From: Candidatus Zixiibacteriota bacterium
GTDB lineage: Bacteria > Zixibacteria > MSB-5A5 > UBA10806
Length of the DNA stretch: 44,149 bases
Direction of reading: 5' to 3'
NCBI GenBank assembly: GCA_020348065.1
Contig: CP070742.1
Coordinates: forward strand, 3,322,345 to 3,366,493
In this document: in pieces, positions 9,418-19,335 of the stretch
Numbering within the stretch: position 1 is the first letter of the stretch
Layout of the letters: every line of letters starts with the position of its first letter
The notes under the pieces: generated by a model
Seen by the model: only the letters and a program-made list of their open reading frames with translations
The model's database searches: none
What the model was told of the DNA's origin: nothing
Made by a program: the position numbers and the translations under genes

Positions 9418-10922
9418 GACTTCGAATTATAGCGTTTTCGTTTTACAAAGGCAATTACTAAGGATATAAATACAAACGCCAGCAACACCCTGGGGATTAT
9501 ATCGCCGATACTCCCGTAAACGCTGTTTGACTCCTCCGGATAAATCCTCGAAATCAGGTATTCAACCGTAAATATATCCGATTTCTCCACAATTCTTCCC
9601 CATTTATCTATCGACATCGATATTCCCGTATTTGCCGCTCGAACAACAGGTATTCTGTTCTCTACGGCCCTGAACACGGACATCATGGCGTGTTGTTCCA
9701 GAAGCGACGTCCGGCCGAACCACATGTCGTTTGTGATTACAACCAGAAATTCCGCGTCCCGCTGCGCAAATTCGCGGCAGTAACCGGGATAAACCGATTC
9801 GATACAGATCACCGTCGCAAATTTATACCCGTCCAGATCGAAAATTGTTCGCTCGGATCCCGATGACCAGTCCGCCTGGCCGAGCCTGATCTCTTTTAAG
9901 ACCTTAAACCGTCCCGAAAGCGGTATTTTCTCGCTCATCGGGACAAGATGGATCTTTTTATAGATTTCATACCCTTCCTTGCCCGGTTCAGCCAGGATCG
10001 CTGAATTAAAATAAACGTACTCGCCCGGCCCGACGGATTCATAGAAGGGCGTTCCGGTTAGAATCGGAACGCCAAGCGAATCGGCGAAATTCTTAAATCT
10101 ATTGAAATGGGTACTATATTGAACGAGATATGTGGGGGTAGCGGTCTCCGGCCAGATTATCAGGTCGGCGCCGGCATTCGCCGCCTTTCTTGACATGTCG
10201 AAATACCTTTCGAAATTCTCCTGCAGATATTCCGGCTTCCACTTGACATCGCGGGTCATATTCCCCTGAATCAAACCGATCGACAATCCATCTTTCTCAT
10301 GTTGCGGGGGAATATTGCTCAGACGCCAGTAACCGTATAAGAATAGCGCACTGATCAAAACTACGAAAACAAAACGAAGAGTCGTTCTGTTGCGTGGACC
10401 GAGATGAAATTTCTCCGAAATGGAAGCATACAAACAGGTATTAACAACTAAAATCACCAGTGAGATTAAATACACGCCCCCGATTTCGGCGGCCTGAATA
10501 AAAGGCACATAATATCCCAGGGCGTAGCCGATATCCATCCAGGGATAGTTGAAATCCGACATGGTGAATAGCCAGTTCCAGACGATAAAATACGACGGCA
10601 GAAAGACCAGCGCCATACCCGGGCTTTTCTGCAGAAGACGTACATAAACCCAGAAAGCGGTCGCTGGTATTAATGACATTATAAGTACAGCCGCGAGCAT
10701 CCCCGGAATCGTCACCCAGGCGATATAGTATATATATCCAAGGTAAAAGATAAATCCCCAGATAAAACCATATTTAAACGCCTTCGAGGGAGAAAGACCT
10801 TCGATCGCCAGAAATAAAGGGACCAACGTGATAAAAATCATAGGACCGAATTTAAAGGGGGGAAAACAAAAGACTGAGATAAAGGCAGAGAGAATTACTA
10901 AATACGGTCGAGCTTTTTCCAT
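9411..10922 (-). CDS. lnt: Apolipoprotein N-acyltransferase
   Basis: This 503-residue inner-membrane enzyme adds the third acyl chain to the N-terminal cysteine of lipoproteins. About six N-terminal membrane segments (residues 5-200) precede a periplasmic nitrilase-fold domain with the expected triad: E259 in IIWPETATP, K323 in YKKIHLVPMSE, and nucleophile C373 in VICIESVYPG, with supporting E331 and E375. A last membrane helix lies near residue 480. The length matches the family (about 510). The gene follows gpmI by 40 bases and overlaps the PorZ-like gene by 7 bases. A TPR lipoprotein elsewhere in the window is a possible client. Confidence 0.95.
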   Translation of the reverse strand: MEKARPYLVILSAFISVFCFPPFKFGPMIFITLVPLFLAIEGLSPSKAFKYGFIWGFIFYLGYIYYIAWVTIPGMLAAVLIMSLIPATAFWVYVRLLQKSPGMALVFLPSYFIVWNWLFTMSDFNYPWMDIGYALGYYVPFIQAAEIGGVYLISLVILVVNTCLYASISEKFHLGPRNRTTLRFVFVVLISALFLYGYWRLSNIPPQHEKDGLSIGLIQGNMTRDVKWKPEYLQENFERYFDMSRKAANAGADLIIWPETATPTYLVQYSTHFNRFKNFADSLGVPILTGTPFYESVGPGEYVYFNSAILAEPGKEGYEIYKKIHLVPMSEKIPLSGRFKVLKEIRLGQADWSSGSERTIFDLDGYKFATVICIESVYPGYCREFAQRDAEFLVVITNDMWFGRTSLLEQHAMMSVFRAVENRIPVVRAANTGISMSIDKWGRIVEKSDIFTVEYLISRIYPEESNSVYGSIGDIIPRVLLAFVFISLVIAFVKRKRYNSKSW

Positions 10923-10962
10923 TATAAATTCATAATAGTAACATTGGAGGTTAAAAGATCCA

Positions 10963-12501
10963 TCAAGAGCCTTTCACGATAAGGCTTTCTCCGGTCATAT
11001 CGTCGGGTTTTGGCAAATTAAGATAATCCAGAATCGTCGGAGCGACGTCCGCCAGCCTGCCGCCTTCTCGTACGGAACCGCGGAACTCATCGTCAACAAT
11101 TATAAACGGCACCGGAAAAGTGGTATGAGCCGTAAATGGGCTCCCATCAGCATCAACCATCTTTTCCGCATTTCCATGATCGGCCGTTACCAGCGCAACG
11201 CCGCCCGCTTCATGGATCGCTTTAACCACCCTTCCGACGCATTTATCTACGGTCTCGACAGCTTTTATCGCCGCATCAAAAATACCGGTATGCCCCACCA
11301 TATCGCAATTGGCATAATTCAAAACTATAAAATCGTATATATTCTCATTAATTTTGTTGACCGTCGAGTCAGTCACCTCAAAGGCCGACATCTCCGGCTT
11401 TAAATCGTAGGTCGCTACCCTGGGAGAGTGAATCATGGCCCAGTTTTCGCCATCCTGACGTTTCTCTACTCCCCCGTTGAAAAAGAAGGTTACATGAGGA
11501 TATTTTTCTGTCTCTGCGGTTCGAAGTTGTTGTAGTCCGTGATTGCCGATTATTTCTCCCAGAATTTTTTCGAGAGCCTGTTGCGGAAAGGCGACTTTCG
11601 ATTCCAGATCCTGATCGTGTAATGTCATACTGACCAGAGGAATTATGGCGCATCCGTTTCTGTCAAAATGATCGAATTCTTTATCCGCTATGGCATGGCT
11701 TAATTGCCGCGCCCTGTCGGCCCTGAAATTGAAAAAAATGGCGCCGTCATTATCCGAGAAAGTATGATCAAAACCTTCCACCGATATCGGCTCCATAAAT
11801 TCGTCGGTAATATTTTTTTTATAATTTTCTTTGATACTGCCGACCGGATCTGATGAAATCGGTCCAATTCCTTTCACCACCAGATCATACGCTTTTTTAA
11901 TCCTATCCCACCTTTTATCCCGGTCCATAGCGTAATAACGTCCTATTATGGTTCCGACTTTTCCAATACCGATCTTATCAGTTTCGGCGATTATCCGCTT
12001 AACATAGGCGGCGCCGCCTGTTGGAGAGGTATCTCTGCCGTCAAGAAAGGCATGTATGATCACATCTTTGAGTCCTTTTTGTTTGCTCAATTTCAGCAAA
12101 GCATAAAGGTGTTCCAATGACGAATGAACCAGTCCGTCGGAAGCAAGACCCAGAAGGTGAAGCTTGCCGGATCGGTTTCTTATCTCCTCTATTTGTTGTA
12201 TTAAAATCCCATTATCAAAAAAGTCGCCGTCGTTGATAGACCTATCTATTCTGGTAACTTCCTGGTACACCACCCGTCCGGCGCCGAAATTCAGATGGCC
12301 CACTTCGGAATTGCCCATCTGTCCTTCCGGCAAACCGACGTCCAGTCCTGACGCCCCCAGAGCCGTGTGCGGATATTTAGAGATTAGACTGTCATAGTTC
12401 GGTTTATTCGCCGCGTAAACGGCATTGCCCCGCGTATCGGGATTCAACCCGAAACCATCCATAATTATAAGCGCCAGCGGTCGAGGGATTTTTTTATTCA
12501 T
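10963..12501 (-). CDS. gpmI: 2,3-bisphosphoglycerate-independent phosphoglycerate mutase
   Basis: This 512-residue cytosolic enzyme interconverts 3- and 2-phosphoglycerate in glycolysis and gluconeogenesis, using two Mn ions and a phospho-serine. The alkaline-phosphatase-like core shows LIIMDGFGLN (metal ligand D15), the catalytic serine in QMGNSEVGHLN (S65), the inserted domain segment HAFLDGRDTSP, and the late metal motifs NYANCDMVGHTG and VTADHGNAEKM. The length is normal. Its ATG lies 8 bases inside the end of purM, so the two are probably translated together, although the pathways are unrelated. Confidence 0.97.
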   Translation of the reverse strand: MNKKIPRPLALIIMDGFGLNPDTRGNAVYAANKPNYDSLISKYPHTALGASGLDVGLPEGQMGNSEVGHLNFGAGRVVYQEVTRIDRSINDGDFFDNGILIQQIEEIRNRSGKLHLLGLASDGLVHSSLEHLYALLKLSKQKGLKDVIIHAFLDGRDTSPTGGAAYVKRIIAETDKIGIGKVGTIIGRYYAMDRDKRWDRIKKAYDLVVKGIGPISSDPVGSIKENYKKNITDEFMEPISVEGFDHTFSDNDGAIFFNFRADRARQLSHAIADKEFDHFDRNGCAIIPLVSMTLHDQDLESKVAFPQQALEKILGEIIGNHGLQQLRTAETEKYPHVTFFFNGGVEKRQDGENWAMIHSPRVATYDLKPEMSAFEVTDSTVNKINENIYDFIVLNYANCDMVGHTGIFDAAIKAVETVDKCVGRVVKAIHEAGGVALVTADHGNAEKMVDADGSPFTAHTTFPVPFIIVDDEFRGSVREGGRLADVAPTILDYLNLPKPDDMTGESLIVKGS

Positions 12502-13534
12502 ACTGGAGAATAACTTTTCCGGTGCCCTTCCTCAATACACCAACAGGAATGACTTCACAGTCGCCTGCATCCAGGTATTTTCTGAGTCTCGGTATATCAT
12601 TTTCGCCGACTATCGTTACAAATCCAATACCCATATTGAAAACCCTGTACATTTCCTCTACCCCGACCTTTGCCAGTCTTATAATAGACTTGAAAATCCC
12701 GGGAGTGAACCAGTGATAGGTATTTATAACGGCGTCCACGCGGGGGGATAAGATTCTCGAAATATTGCCCTCAAAACCGCCCCCGGTAATATGCGCGGCC
12801 GCTTTGATCAGTTTCTTTTTCATTAACGGGTAAATAATATCAAAATATGAAAAATGGATTTTTAAGAGCTCGTCCCTGAGTCTGGTTCCGGTCTCGGGAA
12901 CAATATCATCGAGTTTCATTTTTCCGATCTCAAAAAACGCTTTTCTCGCCAGGGTATATCCGTTGGTGTGAAGTCCGCTGGAGGAAAATCCCAGTATTAG
13001 GTCCCCGGGTTTTAAGGCTCCCTTACCGGGTAAAATACCTTTATCGGCAATCCCGGCCATAAAACCGGCGATATCATATTCACCCTCCGAATAGAATCCC
13101 GGCATCTCCGCTGTTTCGCCGCCCAGCAACGCGCAACCGTTTTCTTTACAACCCTCGGCGATTCCCTTGACTATATCCAAAACGATATCCTCATTCATTT
13201 TCCCCAGACCGATATAATCCATAAAAAAGATCGGCCTGGCGCCAAGGCAAAGTATATCGTTAACCAGATGATTGACCAGATCATGACCCACCGTATCATG
13301 ATGGCTGGCCATGAACGCTATTTTGAGCTTTGTGCCGACTCCGTCAACTGATGAGACCAGGTATTTCTCTTTTCCACCGTAACTCTTTAAAGAAAACGCC
13401 GAACCGAAATCCCCGAAATCCCCGGCGACTTTTCCCGAAAATGTCCCCCGGACCAGTTCACCCAGGCGAGATTTGGCTCTATCGGCGGATTCCAGATCTA
13501 CACCCGCTTCCCTATAACGTTTCGCTTCTTTCAT
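12494..13534 (-). CDS. purM: Phosphoribosylformylglycinamidine cyclo-ligase (AIR synthetase)
   Basis: This 346-residue ATP-dependent enzyme closes the imidazole ring in purine synthesis (FGAM to AIR). Diagnostic pieces: the YREAGVDLESADRAK N-terminus, the SSVDGVGTKLKIA ATP/metal motif, GARPIFFMDYI, CALLGGETAEMPGFY, FSSSGLHTNGYTLARK, and AAHITGGGFEGNISRIL. The length is typical. It starts 7 bases after the HD hydrolase gene stops and overlaps gpmI by 8 bases. No other purine genes are in the window, so it is separated from a pur cluster. Confidence 0.97.
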   Translation of the reverse strand: MKEAKRYREAGVDLESADRAKSRLGELVRGTFSGKVAGDFGDFGSAFSLKSYGGKEKYLVSSVDGVGTKLKIAFMASHHDTVGHDLVNHLVNDILCLGARPIFFMDYIGLGKMNEDIVLDIVKGIAEGCKENGCALLGGETAEMPGFYSEGEYDIAGFMAGIADKGILPGKGALKPGDLILGFSSSGLHTNGYTLARKAFFEIGKMKLDDIVPETGTRLRDELLKIHFSYFDIIYPLMKKKLIKAAAHITGGGFEGNISRILSPRVDAVINTYHWFTPGIFKSIIRLAKVGVEEMYRVFNMGIGFVTIVGENDIPRLRKYLDAGDCEVIPVGVLRKGTGKVILQYE

Positions 13535-13541
13535 TATATCA

Positions 13542-14201
13542 TTATAAGAGTTTATTGTCGTTTATAACAAGCTCGAATTTCAATCCCAGATACTCGGCGG
13601 CCCTTTTGCAAACCAGCATGCGGGATAAAAATATCTCGAAATACTCCATAACCTGGGAGATCGAAGTATCGATCTTCAACTCCAGCCTGGCGACTTTTTC
13701 CCTCTCTTCGATCTTGAGAAAAGAGGATTCGGCCGCGTAATTGACCCTATCGTGAATATCGACTTTAATCTGATCGGTATTGCGAACCCGAGACCGGTGA
13801 ACATCGGATTTATCCGCCAGTACCACCGCAGCGGAAATATCGGAAACCGGAAAACCGTCTTTTTCATCGTGGTTTCCTATGGCGGCGATGACCTCGGATA
13901 TGTCCGCCATATCCATTCCCATCTCTGTAAGGATGGAAAATGCCATAACAGACGCGGTCTGGGCGTGATAATCCCTGTTGATGAGGTTGCCGATATCATG
14001 CATGTAGCCTGCAATGGCGGCCAGCTGAGCTTTTCTCTCACCCTTTCCCAGACGGATCATTATGTTGTATGCTATCTTTGCCGCCAGGGAACTATGCCTT
14101 TTGCCATGCTCGGTATAACCTATCTCGCCCAATACGTTATCCGCTTTTTCCACCAGCGCCGTGACGGAAGGGTTTTTTTTCACGTCGTCTATTGTAATCA
14201 T
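13542..14201 (-). CDS. HD-domain metal-dependent phosphohydrolase
   Basis: This 219-residue protein is built around an HD fold: H32/H36 in EHGKRHSSLAAK, the HD pair H68-D69 in GYMHDIGN, H79 in DYHAQTA, and H111-D112 in GNHDEKDG. HD proteins hydrolyse nucleotides or cyclic nucleotides; the substrate cannot be named from the sequence. After the HD core, residues 120-219 form an alpha-beta extension ending in MLVCKRAAEYLGLKFELVI. It lies between priA and purM, about 65 bases after priA, in the same transcription direction. Confidence 0.82.
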   Translation of the reverse strand: MITIDDVKKNPSVTALVEKADNVLGEIGYTEHGKRHSSLAAKIAYNIMIRLGKGERKAQLAAIAGYMHDIGNLINRDYHAQTASVMAFSILTEMGMDMADISEVIAAIGNHDEKDGFPVSDISAAVVLADKSDVHRSRVRNTDQIKVDIHDRVNYAAESSFLKIEEREKVARLELKIDTSISQVMEYFEIFLSRMLVCKRAAEYLGLKFELVINDNKLL

Positions 14202-14266
14202 CTATTGTTTCGCAATCACTATCTCAAAAATCCTAATTTATACATTCGCGCTCCCGCGGTCAAGAA

Positions 14267-16708
14267 TCAAAGAAAGTTCATGGGATCGACATCAAGCGTA
14301 ACCGTTATCCCTTTGGTTTTCTTCGCAAATTTATTAATACTTTCAAAAACAGTATCCGGTTCCGAATGGATATCCGTTTTTAGGAGAAACTGGTAACGGT
14401 ACAATTTCCCCCTTTTGAAAACGGGAGCCTCTGCCGGTCCCAGGGTTTTTATCTTTTTTTCGATAATAATTCCCGCGATGTGATCCTTCAATCTCAAAGC
14501 CCCGTTCTTCGCTTTTGTTTTATCTTTCGAAGAAACAATAATCAGTATGATTCTCTTGAATGGAGGGTATTCCAGTTCCTCTCTAATCTTCAGTTCGCTT
14601 TCCAGAAACCCGGTATAATCTTCTTTCTGTAGATATTTAAAAATCGGGTTGTCCGGCGAAAAAGTCTGCACCATGACCAGCCCGGGGTCTTTTTTGATAA
14701 AGGATCTCCCGGCCCTGCCGGCGGCCTGAATAAGAAGTTGCAGGACCTTCTCGGAAGCCCGAAAATCCGGAAGAGAAATCCCGATATCCGCCCCGATTAC
14801 CGCCGATAAACCGACCCCGGGGAAATGATGCCCCTTGGCGACCATCTGGGTCCCCAGCAAAATCTGAAAATCGCCTCCACCGAATCTCTCCAGAATTTTC
14901 TGCGATTCCCTGCGTTTCGAGGCAATATCTGAATCGAGCCTTTCCATATCTGTCCGCGGAAATATGGTTTTTAAAGTTTCCTCAAGGCGCTGAGTCCCTG
15001 CTCCTCTATAACTCAACCTTGTAGATCCACAATTTTCGCATACAGATAATCCTCTTTTCTCTTTTCCGCAAAAATGACAGACCAGCTTATTGCCGGTTCT
15101 ATGGTATGTCCATCCGATGTCGCAATCAGGACATTTCCCGATCCACCCGCATTCGAAACATACCACCGCGGATGAATATCCGCGGCGATTTAATAACATT
15201 ATAACCTGCTCACGATTTTTTAACCTGATGGAAAGCTCTTCATATACGGGAATCGAAATCGGCCAGAATCCCTTTGGAAATATCGAAAACGGCCCCCTTT
15301 CAGAATCGATCCTCGTCGATATAATCCGCACTTCAGGTTTGGGACCTCCGGTGACCCGCTGGGGCAGATTCAATAATTCGAGGCTGTTTTCACGGGCGGC
15401 GTAATACGATTCGGCTGACGGTGTGGCTGAACCCAGAATCACTGCCGCATTATTTATCTTTGCCCTTATCAGGGCCAGGTCGCGGGCGTTGTACCTGGGA
15501 GCCGGGTCGTCCTGCTTATAGGAATGATCCTGCTCCTCATCGACCACGATCAATCCCAGGTCCTGAAGCGGACAGAAAACCGCGGATCTCGCTCCAATTA
15601 TAAGTCGGGATTTACCGGTCCCGGCCGCCCTGTAAATTATGTATTTCTCCGACGGTGTCAGGCCGGAATGCCAGACCAGCGGCTTCAACTCTAAAAATCT
15701 CTCGAATCGTTCAATTATTTGTGGGGTAAGCGAAATCTCCGGCACCATCACAAGCGCCGACCTACCCTGATTTAAGGCAATCTTGGCCGCCTCAAGATAT
15801 ACCTGAGTTTTTCCCGATGACGTGACCCCGTAAAGCAGGAATCCGGAATATGTGTTTGTACCCAAAGCGGCTTCAATTTTCCCCAACGCCGATCTCTGCC
15901 ACAAAGTCAATTCCATTACTTTTTCTTTTTCGAGGGATTTTAATCCGGCCATATCGGGCAGATCCTTTTCCCTGTATTCATATTCAATCAAGTCCTTGCG
16001 ATAGAGAGTATTTGCCGCCGACGGTGAGAATCCCGAGGTTTTCAAATCGGAAAACCTGATTCCGCTTTTACAACCGATTAGAAACTCCAGAAGTTTTATT
16101 GATTTCTCGCTCAAAGGTATCGACTCCGGTACGTGAGCAACAGACGCTTTCAGCCACCTTTCCTGTCCTTTTCTTTCAGATCTTTTTGACGGCATAAAAC
16201 GCGATAAAGATATAACGCCATCATTAATCATCTCCTCGACCGCCGGGCGGCTGATTCCGTCAAAACGCTTTAAATCCTCAAAGGTTACTTTGCCCCTAAA
16301 AGACCGGATATACTCGAGGAAATTGCTTACGTCATCCGGGAATTTTCTTTTCCCTATCATGGGACCCGGATGGAAATACCCTTTTTTCATTTGGAGAGAA
16401 CGGGGGGGAAGCGCCGATTTGAAAACAAGTCCCGGGGTTGTTCCGTAGCGCCCGGCAGCCAGGCGTACGAGAGCCATAATATCGGGGGCCACCGTTAAAT
16501 CGGGATCGCCGAATCCGGTTATCTCTCTCAATTCCTTTTCCGGCAAATCACAATCTTCGGTGATTTCCAGAATTACCCCCGCCGCCGACTGATTTCTGAA
16601 TGGAGCCAGTATCAGCATTCCGGGTCTTGCCGACTCGGCTAAATCGGCCCTCATCTTATAGGTGAAATGCTCGACATACGGAATTGGAAATGCTACTTTG
16701 ACGAACAT
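14267..16708 (-). CDS. priA: Primosomal protein N' (replication restart helicase)
   Basis: This 813-residue protein is the DNA helicase that rebuilds the replisome at stalled forks. In order: the 3'-end-binding N-terminal domain (residues 1-110), a winged-helix region (about 125-260), Walker A GVTSSGKT (294-301), the motif II box reading DEEQ (390-393) followed by DHSYKQ, eight zinc-ligand cysteines in four pairs (CFEC, CPDC, CHFC, CENC) with the diagnostic RGAGTQRLEE after them, and motifs V-VI with LIQAAGRAGR. Motif II is DEEQ where E. coli PriA has DEEH, a conservative change at a residue that couples ATP hydrolysis to unwinding. Length is slightly above average. Confidence 0.96.
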   Translation of the reverse strand: MFVKVAFPIPYVEHFTYKMRADLAESARPGMLILAPFRNQSAAGVILEITEDCDLPEKELREITGFGDPDLTVAPDIMALVRLAAGRYGTTPGLVFKSALPPRSLQMKKGYFHPGPMIGKRKFPDDVSNFLEYIRSFRGKVTFEDLKRFDGISRPAVEEMINDGVISLSRFMPSKRSERKGQERWLKASVAHVPESIPLSEKSIKLLEFLIGCKSGIRFSDLKTSGFSPSAANTLYRKDLIEYEYREKDLPDMAGLKSLEKEKVMELTLWQRSALGKIEAALGTNTYSGFLLYGVTSSGKTQVYLEAAKIALNQGRSALVMVPEISLTPQIIERFERFLELKPLVWHSGLTPSEKYIIYRAAGTGKSRLIIGARSAVFCPLQDLGLIVVDEEQDHSYKQDDPAPRYNARDLALIRAKINNAAVILGSATPSAESYYAARENSLELLNLPQRVTGGPKPEVRIISTRIDSERGPFSIFPKGFWPISIPVYEELSIRLKNREQVIMLLNRRGYSSAVVCFECGWIGKCPDCDIGWTYHRTGNKLVCHFCGKEKRGLSVCENCGSTRLSYRGAGTQRLEETLKTIFPRTDMERLDSDIASKRRESQKILERFGGGDFQILLGTQMVAKGHHFPGVGLSAVIGADIGISLPDFRASEKVLQLLIQAAGRAGRSFIKKDPGLVMVQTFSPDNPIFKYLQKEDYTGFLESELKIREELEYPPFKRIILIIVSSKDKTKAKNGALRLKDHIAGIIIEKKIKTLGPAEAPVFKRGKLYRYQFLLKTDIHSEPDTVFESINKFAKKTKGITVTLDVDPMNFL

Positions 16709-16731
16709 AATTCTTACAATGCCCCGGAAAT

Positions 16732-16770
16732 TAAAGGCAGCCCATACCGTCAGATCGCACAGGCTGCCTT
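16732..16770 (-). terminator. Rho-independent terminator after the TPR lipoprotein gene
   Basis: A 9-bp perfect stem (AAGGCAGCC at 16734-16742 with GGCTGCCTT at 16762-16770, loop of 19) lies just downstream of the TPR gene stop. In the minus direction it is followed by a short T/A-rich run. It separates the valS-DUF4139-TPR unit from priA. Confidence 0.65.
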
Positions 16771-16792
16771 ATTCACAGTTTATTAGATATTA

Positions 16793-17812
16793 TTACTTAT
16801 TCGAGCACTCTTCGTACTTCTTATTTGCCTCCAGCGCCTGTTTTCTCATTCCCTTTCGAAGAAGCGCCTGGCTGTAGAGATCCCAGCCGGTGCAATCGTC
16901 AGGATTATCTTCGACGTAGACCGATAGTTTATCCGCCGCTTCGTCATAGCGGCCGGCCATTATCATAGCTATCGCGAGATTTATGAAGGCATCTAAATCT
17001 TCGGGATTCAATTCCACAGCCCTTGTAAAAGCGTTAATGGCATTTTCATTATCTTTCATCCGCTGGAAATAAAGAACCCCCAGATTAAACCAGAGGTTGC
17101 CGTTATCCTGCTCCAACTCCAACGCCCGGTTGTAGTAATCCACCGCGTTTTGAAATTCCTTTTTCTCGCCATAGATATCTCCGAGCCTGGCCATCGCGTT
17201 CGCGTTATTGGGATCTTTCTCAAGCAGTTTCAAATACAATTCTTTAGCCTGATCGAACTTTCCGATATTGAAACAGAAATTAGCGTAATTTTCCAATACA
17301 ATCATCTCGTCGGGCGCAATCTCATATGCTCTGGAATAATAAAAATACGCGGAATCGTTTTCGTTGAGCTGCTGCCAGACATAACCTAAATAGCTATACG
17401 ATTGATACTTGTCGGGCAAAAACTCGGCGGCCAATAAGAAATCGTCGCGGGATTCCTCCCAACTTTGTTCCTCCGCCTTATTTTTCCCTGATTCGAAAAG
17501 TTCCGTCCAGGCCTCCTGCCGCAATTCTTTTACATCTTCGGCTTTCTTGGGGTACAGCGTTTCCGCGGATTCCAGATGCGTCTGCATTTCCCCGTAGTCT
17601 TCCTTCTCTTTGTAACAAATGGCGAGATAGTAATGGGCTTCCCCGTTTTGGGGATTTTCTTCCAGCGCTTTTTTAAAATCTGCAATAGCTTTATCGTAGT
17701 TCTTCCCGTTCATCGCGATCTTTCCGGATGTTACCCATTTATTCGCGCATCCGGAAAGAGCAAAGACGACGATAATTAAGATTACGGCTATTCCAAGCCA
17801 TCCTCTCCTCAT
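16793..17812 (-). CDS. TPR-repeat lipoprotein
   Basis: This 339-residue protein has a lipoprotein signal (hydrophobic residues 6-20, lipobox LSGC with the acylated Cys at about 22). About eight tetratricopeptide repeats follow, for example KNYDKAIADFKKALEENPQN, FDQAKELYLKLLEKDPNN, FQNAVDYYNRALELEQDN and NAINAFTRAVELNPED. TPR lipoproteins act as protein-protein scaffolds in the periplasm or at the outer membrane; the partner here is not evident. GGAGG sits just upstream of the ATG. It follows the DUF4139 gene by 12 bases and is closed by a hairpin terminator. Confidence 0.88.
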   Translation of the reverse strand: MRRGWLGIAVILIIVVFALSGCANKWVTSGKIAMNGKNYDKAIADFKKALEENPQNGEAHYYLAICYKEKEDYGEMQTHLESAETLYPKKAEDVKELRQEAWTELFESGKNKAEEQSWEESRDDFLLAAEFLPDKYQSYSYLGYVWQQLNENDSAYFYYSRAYEIAPDEMIVLENYANFCFNIGKFDQAKELYLKLLEKDPNNANAMARLGDIYGEKKEFQNAVDYYNRALELEQDNGNLWFNLGVLYFQRMKDNENAINAFTRAVELNPEDLDAFINLAIAMIMAGRYDEAADKLSVYVEDNPDDCTGWDLYSQALLRKGMRKQALEANKKYEECSNK

Positions 17813-17824
17813 CTTTCCTCCATC

Positions 17825-19195
17825 TTAGTATTCTATTGTATAAGTTAAAACCGTTTCTCCATCAGACTTAACCGGAACCTGGAATTCAACCCTGTAAGCG
17901 CTGACTTTCTTAAACTCGAAGTTCGATCTGGTGATACGCCACTCAAGCCACCCCGGGGTCGATTCTATTACGGTAACGACAATATCTTCATCCTTATGAT
18001 TCTTAATCTTGATTTCATATGTCTCGCGTTTATGCCAATCGCCGAGATCAACCACATCCGTCTTTTTCCTTTCGCCGGTAATATCGAACGCTTCACCGAG
18101 AAATACCCTCACTTTCTCGTCTTTGGGCGTATGATCGATGAGATCCTCGCCGATAAACTGCAGCTGGCCCCTGCTGTCGGCTTTGTAGACCCTTAACTTG
18201 CCCTTCGGCAGAGGCATTCCCAGACCGCGTTCTTCGGAGTTTACAAATTGCAGATTCACTTTAATCTTTGATTTTCCCTGCTGAGATCTCCAGCGGGATA
18301 ATTGGCCTTCAAAAGTATATACCTTTTCCGCGGCCGTTTTCGTCTCCGGGAAAAGCGAAATCTGTTTTGTCTCATTGTCCGCAACCGTCGCCGGCCTGGT
18401 TAGCGAGTACAGATGATATTCAAAAAACGCTTCTTCTTCAAACTGAGGGGCGCGAGCCTTATCCGCAGCATATAAAAGCTCCTCCCTTCCGCCTCTGGCT
18501 ATCGGCCTCTCAATAACTCTATGAACATCGCCTGCCACAAGCTTCAGGGCGGCGTTTTTATATGTCGCGCCGCTTCTATTGTCAATGGAAACCCAGCCCG
18601 AAAGATCGAGGTTCTTATCGTCCTTGTCCACAACCGCTACATATTCGGCATGCCAGTTCAAACCGTCCGTTAAATAGCTTACCTCACAATCAGTTTTCTG
18701 CTTCTTGCCGGATTCAGCCAGCCAGACCAGGGTCGGCTTTAAAATCAATCCCTCCGGCACCGAACCGAACCGGTAATCGACAACCTGCTCGGCGTTGGTA
18801 ACGGTAATCTCGCCGGATGATCCTTTAAGCATGATATATTTGCCGTCAAAAGATAATAGATTTCCTCGATGCAGGTCCCCATTTTCGGTCAGAAGGCTGA
18901 TCTCCTCGCCCAGATATCTCTGCATCATCTTCTGGGTGCTGATAAGATCATACTGGTAATTTTGTTCGAGAATTTCTATACCGGAAGACGAGGGATTGAT
19001 ATGCACCGAGGTGGGATCGATCAAGGCCGCCACATCGTCAAACCTGACAAAGCTAATTCCCTTATCGAACTCCAGGGATCTGGTCTGTTTTACCAGCCCG
19101 AGATTATTGTTGTAAATGGTCAGCGAGACATCCTCGGCATGGATATGCCAGGAAAATATTAAAATTGCCGTTAACGCCAGAACAAACTTTTTCAT
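17825..19195 (-). CDS. Exported DUF4139 domain protein
   Basis: The ATG at 19195 is chosen over the longer frame (to 19264) because it has a strong GGGAGG ribosome site upstream and begins a clean signal peptide (MKKFVLALTAILIFSWHIHA). The 456-residue mature-side sequence matches the DUF4139 family style: DVSLTIYNNNLGLVKQTR, a YLTDGLNWHAEYVAVVD strand, SGWVSIDNRSGATYKNAALKLVAGDV, and a C-terminal beta-rich half ending WRITRSNFEFKKVSAYRVEFQVPV. The function of the family is not established. It lies about 140 bases after valS and 12 bases before the TPR lipoprotein gene. Confidence 0.85.
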   Translation of the reverse strand: MKKFVLALTAILIFSWHIHAEDVSLTIYNNNLGLVKQTRSLEFDKGISFVRFDDVAALIDPTSVHINPSSSGIEILEQNYQYDLISTQKMMQRYLGEEISLLTENGDLHRGNLLSFDGKYIMLKGSSGEITVTNAEQVVDYRFGSVPEGLILKPTLVWLAESGKKQKTDCEVSYLTDGLNWHAEYVAVVDKDDKNLDLSGWVSIDNRSGATYKNAALKLVAGDVHRVIERPIARGGREELLYAADKARAPQFEEEAFFEYHLYSLTRPATVADNETKQISLFPETKTAAEKVYTFEGQLSRWRSQQGKSKIKVNLQFVNSEERGLGMPLPKGKLRVYKADSRGQLQFIGEDLIDHTPKDEKVRVFLGEAFDITGERKKTDVVDLGDWHKRETYEIKIKNHKDEDIVVTVIESTPGWLEWRITRSNFEFKKVSAYRVEFQVPVKSDGETVLTYTIEY

Positions 19196-19335
19196 TTTAA
19201 CCTCCCGGTTAGAGCGTTTATTATATATACGCCCCAACCTGCAACGTATTCCAACATATCGCAAATTTTTATATGGGGCAAGTTATTTTTGGGGGAATAT
19301 GCTTAAACGCCTGCAGATATATAGCAGATTTATCA